Shown here: positions 15,188-22,619 of the stretch, piece after piece
Layout of the letters: each line of letters opens with the position of its first letter
Position numbering within the stretch: position 1 is the stretch's first letter
Origin: JAMOQA01 sp964582785
GTDB taxonomy: Bacteria > Acidobacteriota > Polarisedimenticolia > J045
Length of the DNA: 33,753 nt
Direction of reading: 5' to 3'
NCBI GenBank assembly: GCA_964582785.1
Contig: CAZOTT010000020.1
Coordinates: 1-33,753 of the forward strand
The notes under the pieces: model-generated
The model's database searches: none
What the model saw: the letters and a program-made list of their open reading frames with translations, nothing else
Told to the model about the DNA's origin: nothing
Made by a program: the position numbers and the translations under genes

Positions 15188-17089
15188 GTGGCGACGACCC
15201 GCCAGGATCTCCTCCGGGAGGCGGAGAGCGCGGCACGTCGCGGGGATCTCGCCCGCGCGGCCGAGGTCTACGCACGGATCCTGGAACGGACCCCCAACGA
15301 CCTGGCGATCCGCCAGCGACTGGGCGATGCCCTGGCCCGGAGCGGCCGGGAGAACGAGGCCCGGGACGTGTTCCGGCGGCTCTCCGAGGACTACTGGAAC
15401 GGTGGTTACCGGGCCCGGGCGCTCGCGGTCCTCCGCCGGGCGGTCCGGCTCGGAGAGCCGGACCCGGAGCTGCTGACGCTCCTCGGGGAACGGACCCTCG
15501 AGCAGGGGCTGGTCGCCGACGCCCGCGAACCCCTGCTCCAGGCGGCTCGGGCGTGGGAGGCCCGGGGGGACGTGGACCGGGCGGCCGGGGCCTGGCGGCG
15601 GCTGGCCGAGGCGTTTCCCCGGGACGTGGAGGCCCGCCGGGCTCTCTGCCGGCTGGCGGACGCCGCGGGGGACGCGGCCGGCCGGGCCCGGGCCCGGGCG
15701 GAGCTGGCGGAGGTCCTGGCCCGGACCGGGGACCCGGAAGGCGCCGTGGCCGCCTTCCGGGACGCCCTCGGGGCGGACCCCGGGTCCCTCGCGGCCCTCG
15801 ATACCCTTCCGTCCCTGCTGCCCCCCCTCCTCGAGGCGGCCCCGCCACCCGACGCGGACCTGTTCGCGGCGGAGGACCCGGTGGTCGGGGCCGGGCTCCT
15901 GCTGCTCCGGGTGTCCCTCGAGCACCATGCCGGCCGGCCGGCGGACGGGGACCGGGTGGCGTCCCTCCTCGAGGGGGACGACGTGCCCCCCCGGCTGCGG
16001 TTGTGGGCGGGAAGGGTGCTTCTCGACCTGGGGGACCTCGAGGGGGGCCGCCGGGGGATCCTCGCCGGGGCCCGGGCCCTGGCGGAAAACGAGGACGTCC
16101 GGGACCTGCTGATCGGGTCCCTCTCCGGCCTGCTGACCCGCGACCCGGGGGCGGCCGAGGCGATGGAACTGCTCGAGCGCCTGACGTCCGAGCCCGGGGA
16201 ACCGGAGAACGCGCCGGAAGCCGGGCCGCCCGGGGACCGGCTCCCGGCCGGGGACGGCGGCGGGACCGCCCCAGCGGCGGGGAGCGGGGGAGGGGCGCGG
16301 GCCCCGGACCCGGCCCACCTGGAGGCCCGGCTGATCGAGGCCCGGCGCCTGCTGGCCCACGGCCTCGCCGACCGGGCACGTGCGGTCCTCGAGGAGGTGG
16401 CAGCGGCCGCCCCGGGGCACCCGGGACTCGCCGGCCTGCGGCGTGAGGTGGAAGAAGCCCTGCGCCCGGGGGAGGCTCCCCGGCCCCGGGCGGGTGCTTC
16501 CGACCGGGACACGGTGATCCCCCTGGGGGACGGGTCGGAGGGGGCCGACGACGACGGCTTCGAGATCGTGCTCGACGAGTTCGACCAGCCGGGGGACGAT
16601 TCTCCCCGGCAGGGCGGGGGCGATTCTCTCCCGGACTCTTCGGGGACCGCCCCGGTTCCCGTTTCGGCCGGGTCGCCGGCCGCGGGATCCCCGGAGAAGG
16701 AGCCCGGGGGACTCGACATCGGGCACCTGGCGCAGGAGGTACGCGCCGCCGTCTCGGGGGAGGACGCCGAGACCACTTTCCAGATGGGACTCGGTCTCGT
16801 GCAGATGGGCCTCGTGGACGAGGCCGCGGAGGTGCTCCGCCCGGTCGTCCGTTCCCCGGGGCGGGGGTGGGACGCGGCGCTGGTCCTGGCCCGGGCGTAT
16901 GCCGGGGCCGGGAGACCGGGAGAGGCCCTTTCCTGGGGGCGGCGGGTTCTCGAGTCGGACCTTCCCCGTTCCCCCGAGGCGGAACGGGAACTTCTCGGGG
17001 TTCTCGTCCGGGTGGCCCGGGAGGCCGGTGACCAGGGCCAGCTGGAGGAGCTGGAACGGCGGCTCCGGGAACTGCCCGAACCGGCGTGA
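15188..17089 (+). CDS. Large cytoplasmic TPR-repeat protein
   Basis: The 633-residue protein has no signal peptide. Residues 1-340 contain degenerate tetratricopeptide repeats (ARAAEVYARILERTPNDLAIRQRL is typical, quoted here in part). A glycine/alanine/proline linker runs from about 340 to 385, with another helical repeat around 385-430. An acidic low-complexity segment (DDDGFEIVLDEFDQPGDD) covers about 450-530. A C-terminal TPR pair contains DAETTFQMGLGLVQMGLVDE. That acidic-linker-plus-EMGLxDEA tail recalls TPR proteins widespread in deltaproteobacteria and Acidobacteriota. It probably acts as a scaffold; partners are unknown. GTG 15188 has no clear Shine-Dalgarno, so it may depend on coupling to rplS 4 bases upstream. 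Confidence 0.75.
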   Translation: MATTRQDLLREAESAARRGDLARAAEVYARILERTPNDLAIRQRLGDALARSGRENEARDVFRRLSEDYWNGGYRARALAVLRRAVRLGEPDPELLTLLGERTLEQGLVADAREPLLQAARAWEARGDVDRAAGAWRRLAEAFPRDVEARRALCRLADAAGDAAGRARARAELAEVLARTGDPEGAVAAFRDALGADPGSLAALDTLPSLLPPLLEAAPPPDADLFAAEDPVVGAGLLLLRVSLEHHAGRPADGDRVASLLEGDDVPPRLRLWAGRVLLDLGDLEGGRRGILAGARALAENEDVRDLLIGSLSGLLTRDPGAAEAMELLERLTSEPGEPENAPEAGPPGDRLPAGDGGGTAPAAGSGGGARAPDPAHLEARLIEARRLLAHGLADRARAVLEEVAAAAPGHPGLAGLRREVEEALRPGEAPRPRAGASDRDTVIPLGDGSEGADDDGFEIVLDEFDQPGDDSPRQGGGDSLPDSSGTAPVPVSAGSPAAGSPEKEPGGLDIGHLAQEVRAAVSGEDAETTFQMGLGLVQMGLVDEAAEVLRPVVRSPGRGWDAALVLARAYAGAGRPGEALSWGRRVLESDLPRSPEAERELLGVLVRVAREAGDQGQLEELERRLRELPEPA

Positions 17090-17394
17090 GGCGGGACGTC
17101 ACGATCTTGACATCAGGGCGTCAAGAATCCGACACACGGCCCCGGCCGGGGTGCGCGGCCTTCTTTCCTGCAACACGCTGATTTTTCATTGGTTTGCGGA
17201 GATGGGGGCAGCTCGCGCCCCGGAACCCGGCGTGCGGTCCGGGCCGGGTGGCCGGTTCCCGAACGCGAACTCGGACGGCCCGTGTGCAGCAACAGGGCAG
17301 CCGGAATCGCGCGCAGGTCGAGCATTCCCGGGGGGTGGCAACCCCTTCCGGACGAGGATGGCACGTTTCATGCTTGGAGAGAGGGCACGAGAAG

Positions 17395-17429
17395 GGCGCG
17401 CGGGGCGCGCCACCGGCGCGGCGGCCGGT
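17395..17429 (+). other. Two back-to-back perfect hairpins
   Basis: GGCGCGC/GCGCGCC (17395-17401 with 17405-17411, loop GGG) is followed without a gap by ACCGGC/GCCGGT (17412-17417 with 17424-17429, loop GCGGCG). Tandem abutting stems in noncoding sequence suggest a structured transcript, though the high G+C content makes chance stems easier. Confidence 0.4.
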
Positions 17430-17460
17430 CACACGTTGACGCGGATTGCCTGACCAAACA

Positions 17461-17480
17461 CCCCTTCCCAACCCCTTCCC
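17461..17480 (-). other. G-quadruplex motif on the minus strand
   Basis: The minus strand reads GGGAAGGGGTTGGGAAGGGG, four runs of three or four G with 2-base loops, which satisfies the standard quadruplex pattern. It lies in the noncoding stretch directly before a TTGACG box (17481-17486). Confidence 0.5.
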
Positions 17481-17535
17481 TTGACGCTGGAGACAGACGA
17501 GACCGGCCGCCGCCAAACCTTCCCGGATCGTTCCC

Positions 17536-17557
17536 GGGCCTCCCCGCGGGGAGGCCC
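17536..17557 (+). terminator. Perfect 22-base palindrome, terminator-like stem
   Basis: GGGCCTCCCC (17536-17545), GC, then GGGGAGGCCC (17548-17557) folds as a 9-bp stem with a CCGCGG-type turn. Only TT follows, so it is a weak intrinsic terminator at best. It would end a transcript made from the noncoding stretch. Confidence 0.35.
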
Positions 17558-17612
17558 TTGCCGTGCCCGGCGAACGTTCGGCGTCCCGGTCTCCCGTTTC
17601 GGCGCCCACCGG

Positions 17613-17675
17613 GACGGGGGACGCCGGCGCCGGTCCGGCAACCTGCCTGGAAGCCAACAGGTTGTGACCCCCGTC
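17613..17675 (+). ncRNA. Candidate three-way-junction leader RNA upstream of the lipoate-ligase-like gene
   Basis: An outer 8-bp stem GACGGGGG/CCCCCGTC (17613-17620 with 17668-17675) encloses two hairpins. The first is GCCGG/CCGGC (17623-17627 with 17635-17639). The second is AACCTG/CAGGTT (17640-17645 with 17658-17663), with TGG/CCA nested inside its loop. Junction linkers are AC, none and GTGA. A further CCCGGG/CCCGGG hairpin (17677-17682 with 17686-17691) follows, 44 bases before the ATG at 17736. This layout is typical of riboswitches, but I recognise no known class. It is a hypothesis from pairing alone. Confidence 0.3.
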
Positions 17676-17735
17676 GCCCGGGTGCCCCGGGAGAGGGGCT
17701 TGCCGCCCCCGCCGGGCGGTGGTTTCCTCGGGGGC

Positions 17736-18506
17736 ATGCAGGTACGGGAACGAGTGGAGGCCGGGACCCTGGTCGTCCTCGACGTGGGCCCCGAGTCCGG
17801 GCCCGTCGCGATGGCCCGGGAGGCGGAACTCGCGGAGCGGGCCCGCCGGGGCGAGGGAGCCGCCTGGATCCTGCGGATCCACGGGTGGGCGGACCCGGTT
17901 CTCACCCTGGGGAAGACCCAGGATCCCCCCCCGGAACTGCGGGCCGAGGCCCGGGCCGCGGGCGTGGTCCTGGCCCGGCGCCCCACCGGGGGAGGGTGGC
18001 TGCTCCACCTGCCGGGGGACCTGGCGGTCACCCTGGTGGCGCGCGGGCCCCTCGGGCCGGGAGACTTTCGCGGCACGGCGCGGCTGGTGGGGGAGGCGAT
18101 CGCGGCCGCCCTGGCGCGCCGGGGAACGGCCGCCCGGGCGGCACCCGCCGCGGCGTCCCCACCGGGAACCGGCCGGGCCGAGGTCTGCTTCCAGCGGGTC
18201 GACCGGGAGGAAGTGAAGTCCGGTTCCACGAAGGTCGCCGGGGTGGCCCTGGCCCGGGCCGGCCGGGCCGCGCTCGTCCAGGCGGCCATTCCCCTCGTCC
18301 CGGCGGGGGGGCCCCTCTCCGCCTTCGAGTCCCGGTGGGATCCCCGGCGGGCGGCGGCGGTCGGCCGGACCGCCGGAGTGGGTGAGCGTTCCCTCGCCGC
18401 CGCCCTGGGGGAAGAGATCGCCCGGCGGCTGTTCGGGCGGACGGGGGAGGGGGCCGGCCGGGACCGGATCCCCCGCGGCCCGGCGCCGGGAGGAGGCAGG
18501 CGATGA
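17736..18506 (+). CDS. Lipoate--protein ligase / octanoyltransferase fold protein (LplA/LipM-like)
   Basis: The 256-residue protein belongs to the biotin/lipoate ligase superfamily, which transfers lipoyl or octanoyl groups to lysines of E2 and GcvH proteins. Visible family elements are LDVGPESGPVAMAREAELAE (N-terminal strand and helix), LARRPTGGGWLLHLPGDLAVTLV (equivalent of RRxTGGxAVxH) and EVCFQRVDREE with a cysteine where LipM has its nucleophile. The lysine segment is STKVAGVALAR. Which reaction it performs cannot be decided. The Tyr of the LTYS block is missing. The frame is open far upstream, but the family-like region starts about 15 residues after ATG 17736. The Shine-Dalgarno is weak. 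The stop overlaps the next gene (ATGA). Confidence 0.7.
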   Translation: MQVRERVEAGTLVVLDVGPESGPVAMAREAELAERARRGEGAAWILRIHGWADPVLTLGKTQDPPPELRAEARAAGVVLARRPTGGGWLLHLPGDLAVTLVARGPLGPGDFRGTARLVGEAIAAALARRGTAARAAPAAASPPGTGRAEVCFQRVDREEVKSGSTKVAGVALARAGRAALVQAAIPLVPAGGPLSAFESRWDPRRAAAVGRTAGVGERSLAAALGEEIARRLFGRTGEGAGRDRIPRGPAPGGGRR

Positions 18507-19219
18507 CCGGATCCGTGTACGGCCGGGCGGTGTGCGTCCTGCTCCTGCTGGCCGCCCCGGCCCTCCTGCCCGCGTGCCGCACGGTGGGGGAGGGCCCGGG
18601 GAGTCCCGGGGGTTCTCCCGCCTCCCCTCTCGTTCTCCTCGTGCTGGACCGGCAGCGGGTCGCCCCGGGCCGGGAATGGCGGTTCCCGGACCGGGTGAAC
18701 GACCTCCTCGACGCCGCGGTTCTCGCCCGCACCGGCGCCGAGTATCCCCTGGACGGATGGGCCGCCCTGGCCTCTACCGGGACCATCACCGTCGTGGGGG
18801 TTCCCGGCGTGAACGGTCCTCTCCCGCGGGCGGTGGCGGCCCGCTTCGCCCTGGCGCTGGGGAGGAGGGCGTCGGTCCGCCTGGTCGCGCCCCCGGGCGG
18901 CCCGCCGGTTCCCCGCGACTGGATCCTCGTGACGTGCCCGGTGGTCGGGCGGGACGGGACCGTGCGGGACGACGGGAGCCGGGTGGCGGGTCGCCTCCGG
19001 GCTGCCGGCTGGCCGCCGCCCGCCCTGGTCCTGGCGGACCTGGCCCGGCCCCTGGTGGCCGGCGAACCGTGGGAGGCCCGGGAGATCCTGGTCGGGACCG
19101 ACCCCCGTGCGGTGGCGGCGGTGGCCCGGTGGCAGCTCCGGGGACGGCTCGAGGGGCGGCTTTCCCCCCCGGACGAGGCGCCCCGGGTCCGGCTCGCCGT
19201 CCTGCCGGTGGGGGAGTGA
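18503..19219 (+). CDS. Putative lipoprotein of unknown family
   Basis: The 238-residue protein has a lipoprotein signal ending LLPAC (Cys25), then a Gly/Ser/Pro-rich tether (about 26-45). A mixed alpha/beta domain follows, beginning VLLVLDRQRVAPGREWRF. Strands such as TITVVGVPGV, RLVAPPGGPPVPRDWILVTCPVV and LVLADLARPLVAGEP suggest a compact soluble domain, but I do not recognise it. ATG 18503 overlaps the preceding stop and has GGGAGGAGG 8 bases upstream, so it is translated with the lipoate-ligase-like gene. Its stop directly abuts the stop of the convergent PBP gene. Confidence 0.7.
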   Translation: MTGSVYGRAVCVLLLLAAPALLPACRTVGEGPGSPGGSPASPLVLLVLDRQRVAPGREWRFPDRVNDLLDAAVLARTGAEYPLDGWAALASTGTITVVGVPGVNGPLPRAVAARFALALGRRASVRLVAPPGGPPVPRDWILVTCPVVGRDGTVRDDGSRVAGRLRAAGWPPPALVLADLARPLVAGEPWEAREILVGTDPRAVAAVARWQLRGRLEGRLSPPDEAPRVRLAVLPVGE

Positions 19220-21973
19220 TCAGGGATCGACGGGTTCCACCGGCCAGAGGATCCGTCCGCTCCGGTTGACCTTCCGGACCTCGGCCGGCCACCCGTCCAG
19301 GCCGTCCCGGAGTTCGGCGGGGACCATCTCCTCCGGGTCCGGCAGGCGGGCGACCGCCTCCGGCCCCCGTGCGGCGACCAGGTCCGCCCGCCGTTTCCGC
19401 TCCTCCGCGAGGAACCGCTCCCGTTCCTGCCGCCGGGCCCGGGCCAGGTCGGCCCACCGGGGGAGGGCCTCGAGGTACTCCCGGGTCCAGGCCTCGTCGA
19501 CGCCCGCCAGGGGGATCGATCCGCGACGGCCCCCCCAGTTCCAGCGCAGCAGCCGGCCTCCCTCCGCGAGGGACACCTTTCCCGGGGCGAAGGTCACGAG
19601 GCGCGCGGCCTCCCCGGGGGGGAGCTGCAGCTCACCTTCCCGGTCGATCGGCCAGACCTGGAGGGGATACGGAAGGGTCAGCCGGAGATGCTGGCGGCGG
19701 GAGCAGGGTTCCCGCGCCTCCCGCCCGAGGGGGAACGTCTCGAGCACGATCTCGCGGCAGCCGATGTCCCGCCGGGCCCGCCGCCCGGTCCGCCCGTCCA
19801 GCAGGGCACGGCGGACGCCGGCCGGGCGCGGAAACTCCTCGACGGGCGTGTCCCGCAGGCCATCCGCCAGGAACCGGATCCAGATCGGCAGGGCGGCCCG
19901 GGCCCCGGTCTCCCCCCGGCCCAGCGTCCGGTTGTGATCGTGCCCGACCCACACGCCGACGGCGAGGGACGGGGTGAACCCGACGAACCAGGCGTCGGTG
20001 AACCGGTCGGTGGTGCCGGTCTTCCCTCCCACCGGGCGCCCCAGGACCCGGGCCCGGCGCCCGGTGCCCCGGAGGACGACGCCCTCGAGCAGGGACACCA
20101 TCTCCGCGGCCACCTCCGGCGCGAGCACTTCCCGGGCCTCCGGCTGGTGAAGGAAGACCTCCTCCCCCTCCGGGCCGTGGACGTCCCGGACCAGCGCCGG
20201 GGTGACGAGCACCCCCCCGTTGACGAACGCGGCGTAGGACGCGACCAGGTCGATCAGCCGGACCTCGAACGCGCCGAGGGCGAGGGACGGGTACGGTTTC
20301 AGGTCCGCCGCGATTCCCAGCCGCCGGGCCATCGCGATCGCCGGGTCGTACCCGAGGTCGTCGAGGAGCCGGATGGTCGGGATGTTCCGCGAATGCTCGA
20401 GGGCGTGGCGCAACGTGACGTAGCCCTCGTAGTTCCGCTCGTAGTTCTCCGGCTGGTAGGGCAGGGGCTGGCCCGGGCCGACGAAGACCGTCGGAACGTC
20501 CCGGATCCGCTGGTTGGGCAGGAATCCTTCCTCGAGGGCGGCGGCGAAGATGAAGGGCTTGAAGGCGGATCCCGCCTGGCGGCGCGCCTGCATGGCCCGG
20601 TCAAACTGGCTCCGCTGGAAGTCCCGGCCGCCCACCAGGGCCCGGACCTCCCCCGTGGCCGGATCGAGGGCGACCAGGGCCGCTTCCACGTCGGGGGCGG
20701 AGGCCAGCTCCACCCGCGTGGGCCGGCCCCCGGCGTCCAGGTCCAGGATCCGGACCGGCACGACCGTCGCCGGGCGGAGGACCCGGTCGAGCCGGCTCCG
20801 GCCGGTCCAGGAGATCGCCTCGGCCCCCAGCGCGATCCGGGACTCGCCGATCCGCACGACCGCCCGTTTCCGCCCCGCCTCCAGGACGAGGGCGGGGACG
20901 ATGTCGTCCCGTTCCAGCGGGCGGGCCCAGGAAGGATCGCTCCAGGTCGCGGGGTCCTTCCCCGGGGGAAGGGGCCGGCCGGGCGGGATCGCCCGGTGGC
21001 GCCTGCCGTACAGGTCGAGCCCGAAGGCGACGGCCCGCTCGGCGGCCCGCTGGAGCCCCGGGTCCAGGGTCGTGCGGACGACGAGACCACCCCGGTACAG
21101 GTCGTGCTCGCCGAAGCGGGCCAGGAGCCAGCGCCGGACCTCCTCGACGAAGTAGGGCCCGAGGGGCTTCCGCGGGCGGGGCGGGTGGACGCCGAGGGGG
21201 GCCTTCATCGCCCGGGCCGCGGTGGCGGGGTCGATCTTTCCCTCGGCCACCATCCGCCGGAGCACGTGGTTGCGGCGCCGCAGGGCCCGGTCCGGGTGGC
21301 GGATCGGGGACAGGCCCTCCGGTCGCTGGGGCAGGCCCGCCAGGAGGGCGGCCTCCGGCAGGGTCAGGTCCTTCGCCGACTTGCCGAAGAAGTAGCGGGC
21401 CGCGGCCTCCACCCCGTACCGGCCGTGCCCGAAGTAGACCCGGTTGCAGTAGAGGGTGAGGATCTCGTCCTTCGAGTAGTGCTTCTCGATCTGGAGGGCG
21501 AGGATCGCCTCCTGGATCTTGCGCTTCAGGGTCTTCTGGCGGTGGAGGAAGAGATCCCGGGCGAGCTGCTGGGTGATCGTGCTGCCCCCCTGGACCCCCC
21601 ACCGGCGGGTGACGATCGTTCGCAGGGCCGCGCGGCCGATCGCCAGCACGTCGATCCCGATGTGGTGGTAGAAGCGGGGGTCCTCCGTGGCGAGCAGCGC
21701 GTCCCGGAAGAGGGGAGAGATCCGGTCCAGGGTGACCGGCAGCCGGCGCTGCTCGGCGAAACTGTGGAGGGGGTGGCCCTTCCGGTCGAGGAGGACCGTG
21801 ACCCGCGGCAGGGCGAGGACGTCGATGTGCTCGACGCCCGGCAGGTCCCGCGACAGGACGAGGGCGGCGCCGATCCCCGCGATGGCGGCGAACAGGTGGA
21901 GCGCCGCCAGGAGGACCAGGAACCTCCGGCGTCGCCGGCCGCCGGGCGATGCCTCCTTCTGCGGACGACCCAT
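19220..21973 (-). CDS. Bifunctional class A penicillin-binding protein with C-terminal extension
   Basis: The 917-residue inner-membrane protein polymerises and cross-links peptidoglycan. After a basic N-terminus and one membrane anchor (about 18-40), the glycosyltransferase 51 domain (about 60-240) carries the catalytic EDPRFYHHIGID, GGSTITQQLARDLF and KRKIQEAILALQIEKHYSKDEIL. The transpeptidase domain has S469 in GSAFKPF, HSRN as the SxN motif and K651 in GKTGTTDRFTDAWF. The last 170 residues or so (after about 745) are an extension rich in Arg/Glu helices (ARARRQERERFLAEERKRR) that I do not recognise. The frame is open upstream into the lipoprotein gene; ATG 21973 is chosen by the membrane anchor. 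It lacks a Shine-Dalgarno, so coupling to the gene 11 bases upstream is likely. Confidence 0.93.
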   Translation of the reverse strand: MGRPQKEASPGGRRRRRFLVLLAALHLFAAIAGIGAALVLSRDLPGVEHIDVLALPRVTVLLDRKGHPLHSFAEQRRLPVTLDRISPLFRDALLATEDPRFYHHIGIDVLAIGRAALRTIVTRRWGVQGGSTITQQLARDLFLHRQKTLKRKIQEAILALQIEKHYSKDEILTLYCNRVYFGHGRYGVEAAARYFFGKSAKDLTLPEAALLAGLPQRPEGLSPIRHPDRALRRRNHVLRRMVAEGKIDPATAARAMKAPLGVHPPRPRKPLGPYFVEEVRRWLLARFGEHDLYRGGLVVRTTLDPGLQRAAERAVAFGLDLYGRRHRAIPPGRPLPPGKDPATWSDPSWARPLERDDIVPALVLEAGRKRAVVRIGESRIALGAEAISWTGRSRLDRVLRPATVVPVRILDLDAGGRPTRVELASAPDVEAALVALDPATGEVRALVGGRDFQRSQFDRAMQARRQAGSAFKPFIFAAALEEGFLPNQRIRDVPTVFVGPGQPLPYQPENYERNYEGYVTLRHALEHSRNIPTIRLLDDLGYDPAIAMARRLGIAADLKPYPSLALGAFEVRLIDLVASYAAFVNGGVLVTPALVRDVHGPEGEEVFLHQPEAREVLAPEVAAEMVSLLEGVVLRGTGRRARVLGRPVGGKTGTTDRFTDAWFVGFTPSLAVGVWVGHDHNRTLGRGETGARAALPIWIRFLADGLRDTPVEEFPRPAGVRRALLDGRTGRRARRDIGCREIVLETFPLGREAREPCSRRQHLRLTLPYPLQVWPIDREGELQLPPGEAARLVTFAPGKVSLAEGGRLLRWNWGGRRGSIPLAGVDEAWTREYLEALPRWADLARARRQERERFLAEERKRRADLVAARGPEAVARLPDPEEMVPAELRDGLDGWPAEVRKVNRSGRILWPVEPVDP

Positions 21974-21984
21974 GGCGGGGGATT

Positions 21985-22482
21985 CTACTCGACGCCGGTG
22001 CCGAGGACGATCCGCACCTCGGTCCGGCCGTCGCTGCGCCGGGCGGTGATCGCCCCCCGGCCCCGGGGCCCGGAAAAGACCCCGACCGCGGTGTCGCCGT
22101 GGACCGCCGCCGCGGGGGAGGGGGCGGGGGAATTTCCGAAGCGCCGCCCCAGGGCCTCCCGGGCCCGTTCCACCACCCGTCCCGGGTCCTCGTGTCCCGC
22201 GTCCAGGATCCACCAGAACGAGGGGCGGGCGGCGGGTCCGAGTCCCCCGGCCGCGACGAGGCGCCAGCCCCGGGGCCAGGGCACCCGCGGCGGGCGCGGG
22301 GCTTCCGGGGCGCGGCCCGGAACCGGCGGGCGCCGGGCGGGGATCTCCGGGCCGGGGGCCGGGCCGGGCGGCGCGGCGCGTGCCGGGCCCCGGCCGGTTC
22401 CCGGGGCGGGTTTCCCCGGGTGGCAACCCGCCGGGAGCAGCAGGAAGAAGGCGAACAGGGGCAGCAGGAGGCCGGGGCGCAT
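21985..22482 (-). CDS. Small putative lipoprotein upstream of the PBP
   Basis: The 165-residue protein has a classical lipoprotein signal (MRPGLLLPLFAFFLLLPAGC, Cys20) and a Pro/Gly/Ala/Arg-rich linker (about 21-70). A short folded domain follows, beginning PWPRGWRLVAAGGLGPA, with SFWWILDAGHEDPGRVVERAREALGRRF and a C-terminal DGRTEVRIVLGTGVE. I do not recognise the domain. It lies 11 bases upstream of the PBP in the same direction, so it may be a PBP accessory in the way LpoA/LpoB activate E. coli PBPs. That is inference from position only. ATG 22480-22482 has no strong Shine-Dalgarno. Confidence 0.6.
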   Translation of the reverse strand: MRPGLLLPLFAFFLLLPAGCHPGKPAPGTGRGPARAAPPGPAPGPEIPARRPPVPGRAPEAPRPPRVPWPRGWRLVAAGGLGPAARPSFWWILDAGHEDPGRVVERAREALGRRFGNSPAPSPAAAVHGDTAVGVFSGPRGRGAITARRSDGRTEVRIVLGTGVE

Positions 22483-22526
22483 GGCGGGAGAAGGATGCGC
22501 GTGCCCGGGGTCGTCCGCAACGGGGG

Positions 22527-22532
22527 TATGCT
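22527..22532 (+). promoter_or_regulatory. Possible -10 box for the glycosyltransferase operon
   Basis: TATGCT lies in the 137-base divergent gap between the lipoprotein (minus) and glycosyltransferase (plus) genes. It is an A/T island in very G+C-rich sequence, but no -35 match sits at 16-18 bases. Confidence 0.25.
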
Positions 22533-22619
22533 CTCGGCCCGGAGCCGGGAGCAGGGCCCGGGGGCCCGGGAGGAACCGCGGGGTGGGGTCACCGCGGGGA
22601 ACCGGGAAAGGGAGCGGTG

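Larger units (their letters stand above)
17090..17735. other. 646-base stretch without a convincing gene
   Basis: Open frames cross this stretch on both strands but show no family-like segments, plausible start sites or consistent codon pattern. It includes the only clearly A+T-richer patch nearby (17178-17197). An inverted repeat CTTGAC/GTCAAG lies at 17106-17125 just after the TPR gene. Further hairpins lie at 17332-17345, 17395-17429 and 17536-17557. There is also a minus-strand G-run motif and a possible three-way junction; the main elements are listed separately. TTGACA/TTGACG boxes occur at 17107, 17436 and 17481, but none has a good -10 box. It may contain an RNA gene or a long leader for the gene at 17736. 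I found no match to tmRNA, RNase P RNA, SRP RNA or a known riboswitch consensus. Confidence 0.6.

Noticed and set aside
17138..17168. Intrinsic terminator after the 633-residue TPR gene (CCCCGGCCGGGG then TTCTTTCC)
   Set aside because: The stem is only four base pairs and the T-rich run is nine bases away from it, so the geometry is wrong.
17186..17413. Possible 75-residue minus-strand protein in the noncoding tract
   Set aside because: It has no ribosome-binding site and no recognisable pattern, and its Pro/Arg/Gly-rich composition is typical of random G+C-rich frames.
17090..17735. Known RNA classes (tmRNA, RNase P RNA, SRP RNA, 6S RNA, TPP, cobalamin, c-di-GMP or SAH riboswitches)
   Set aside because: The conserved sequence elements of these classes that I can recall were not found on either strand.
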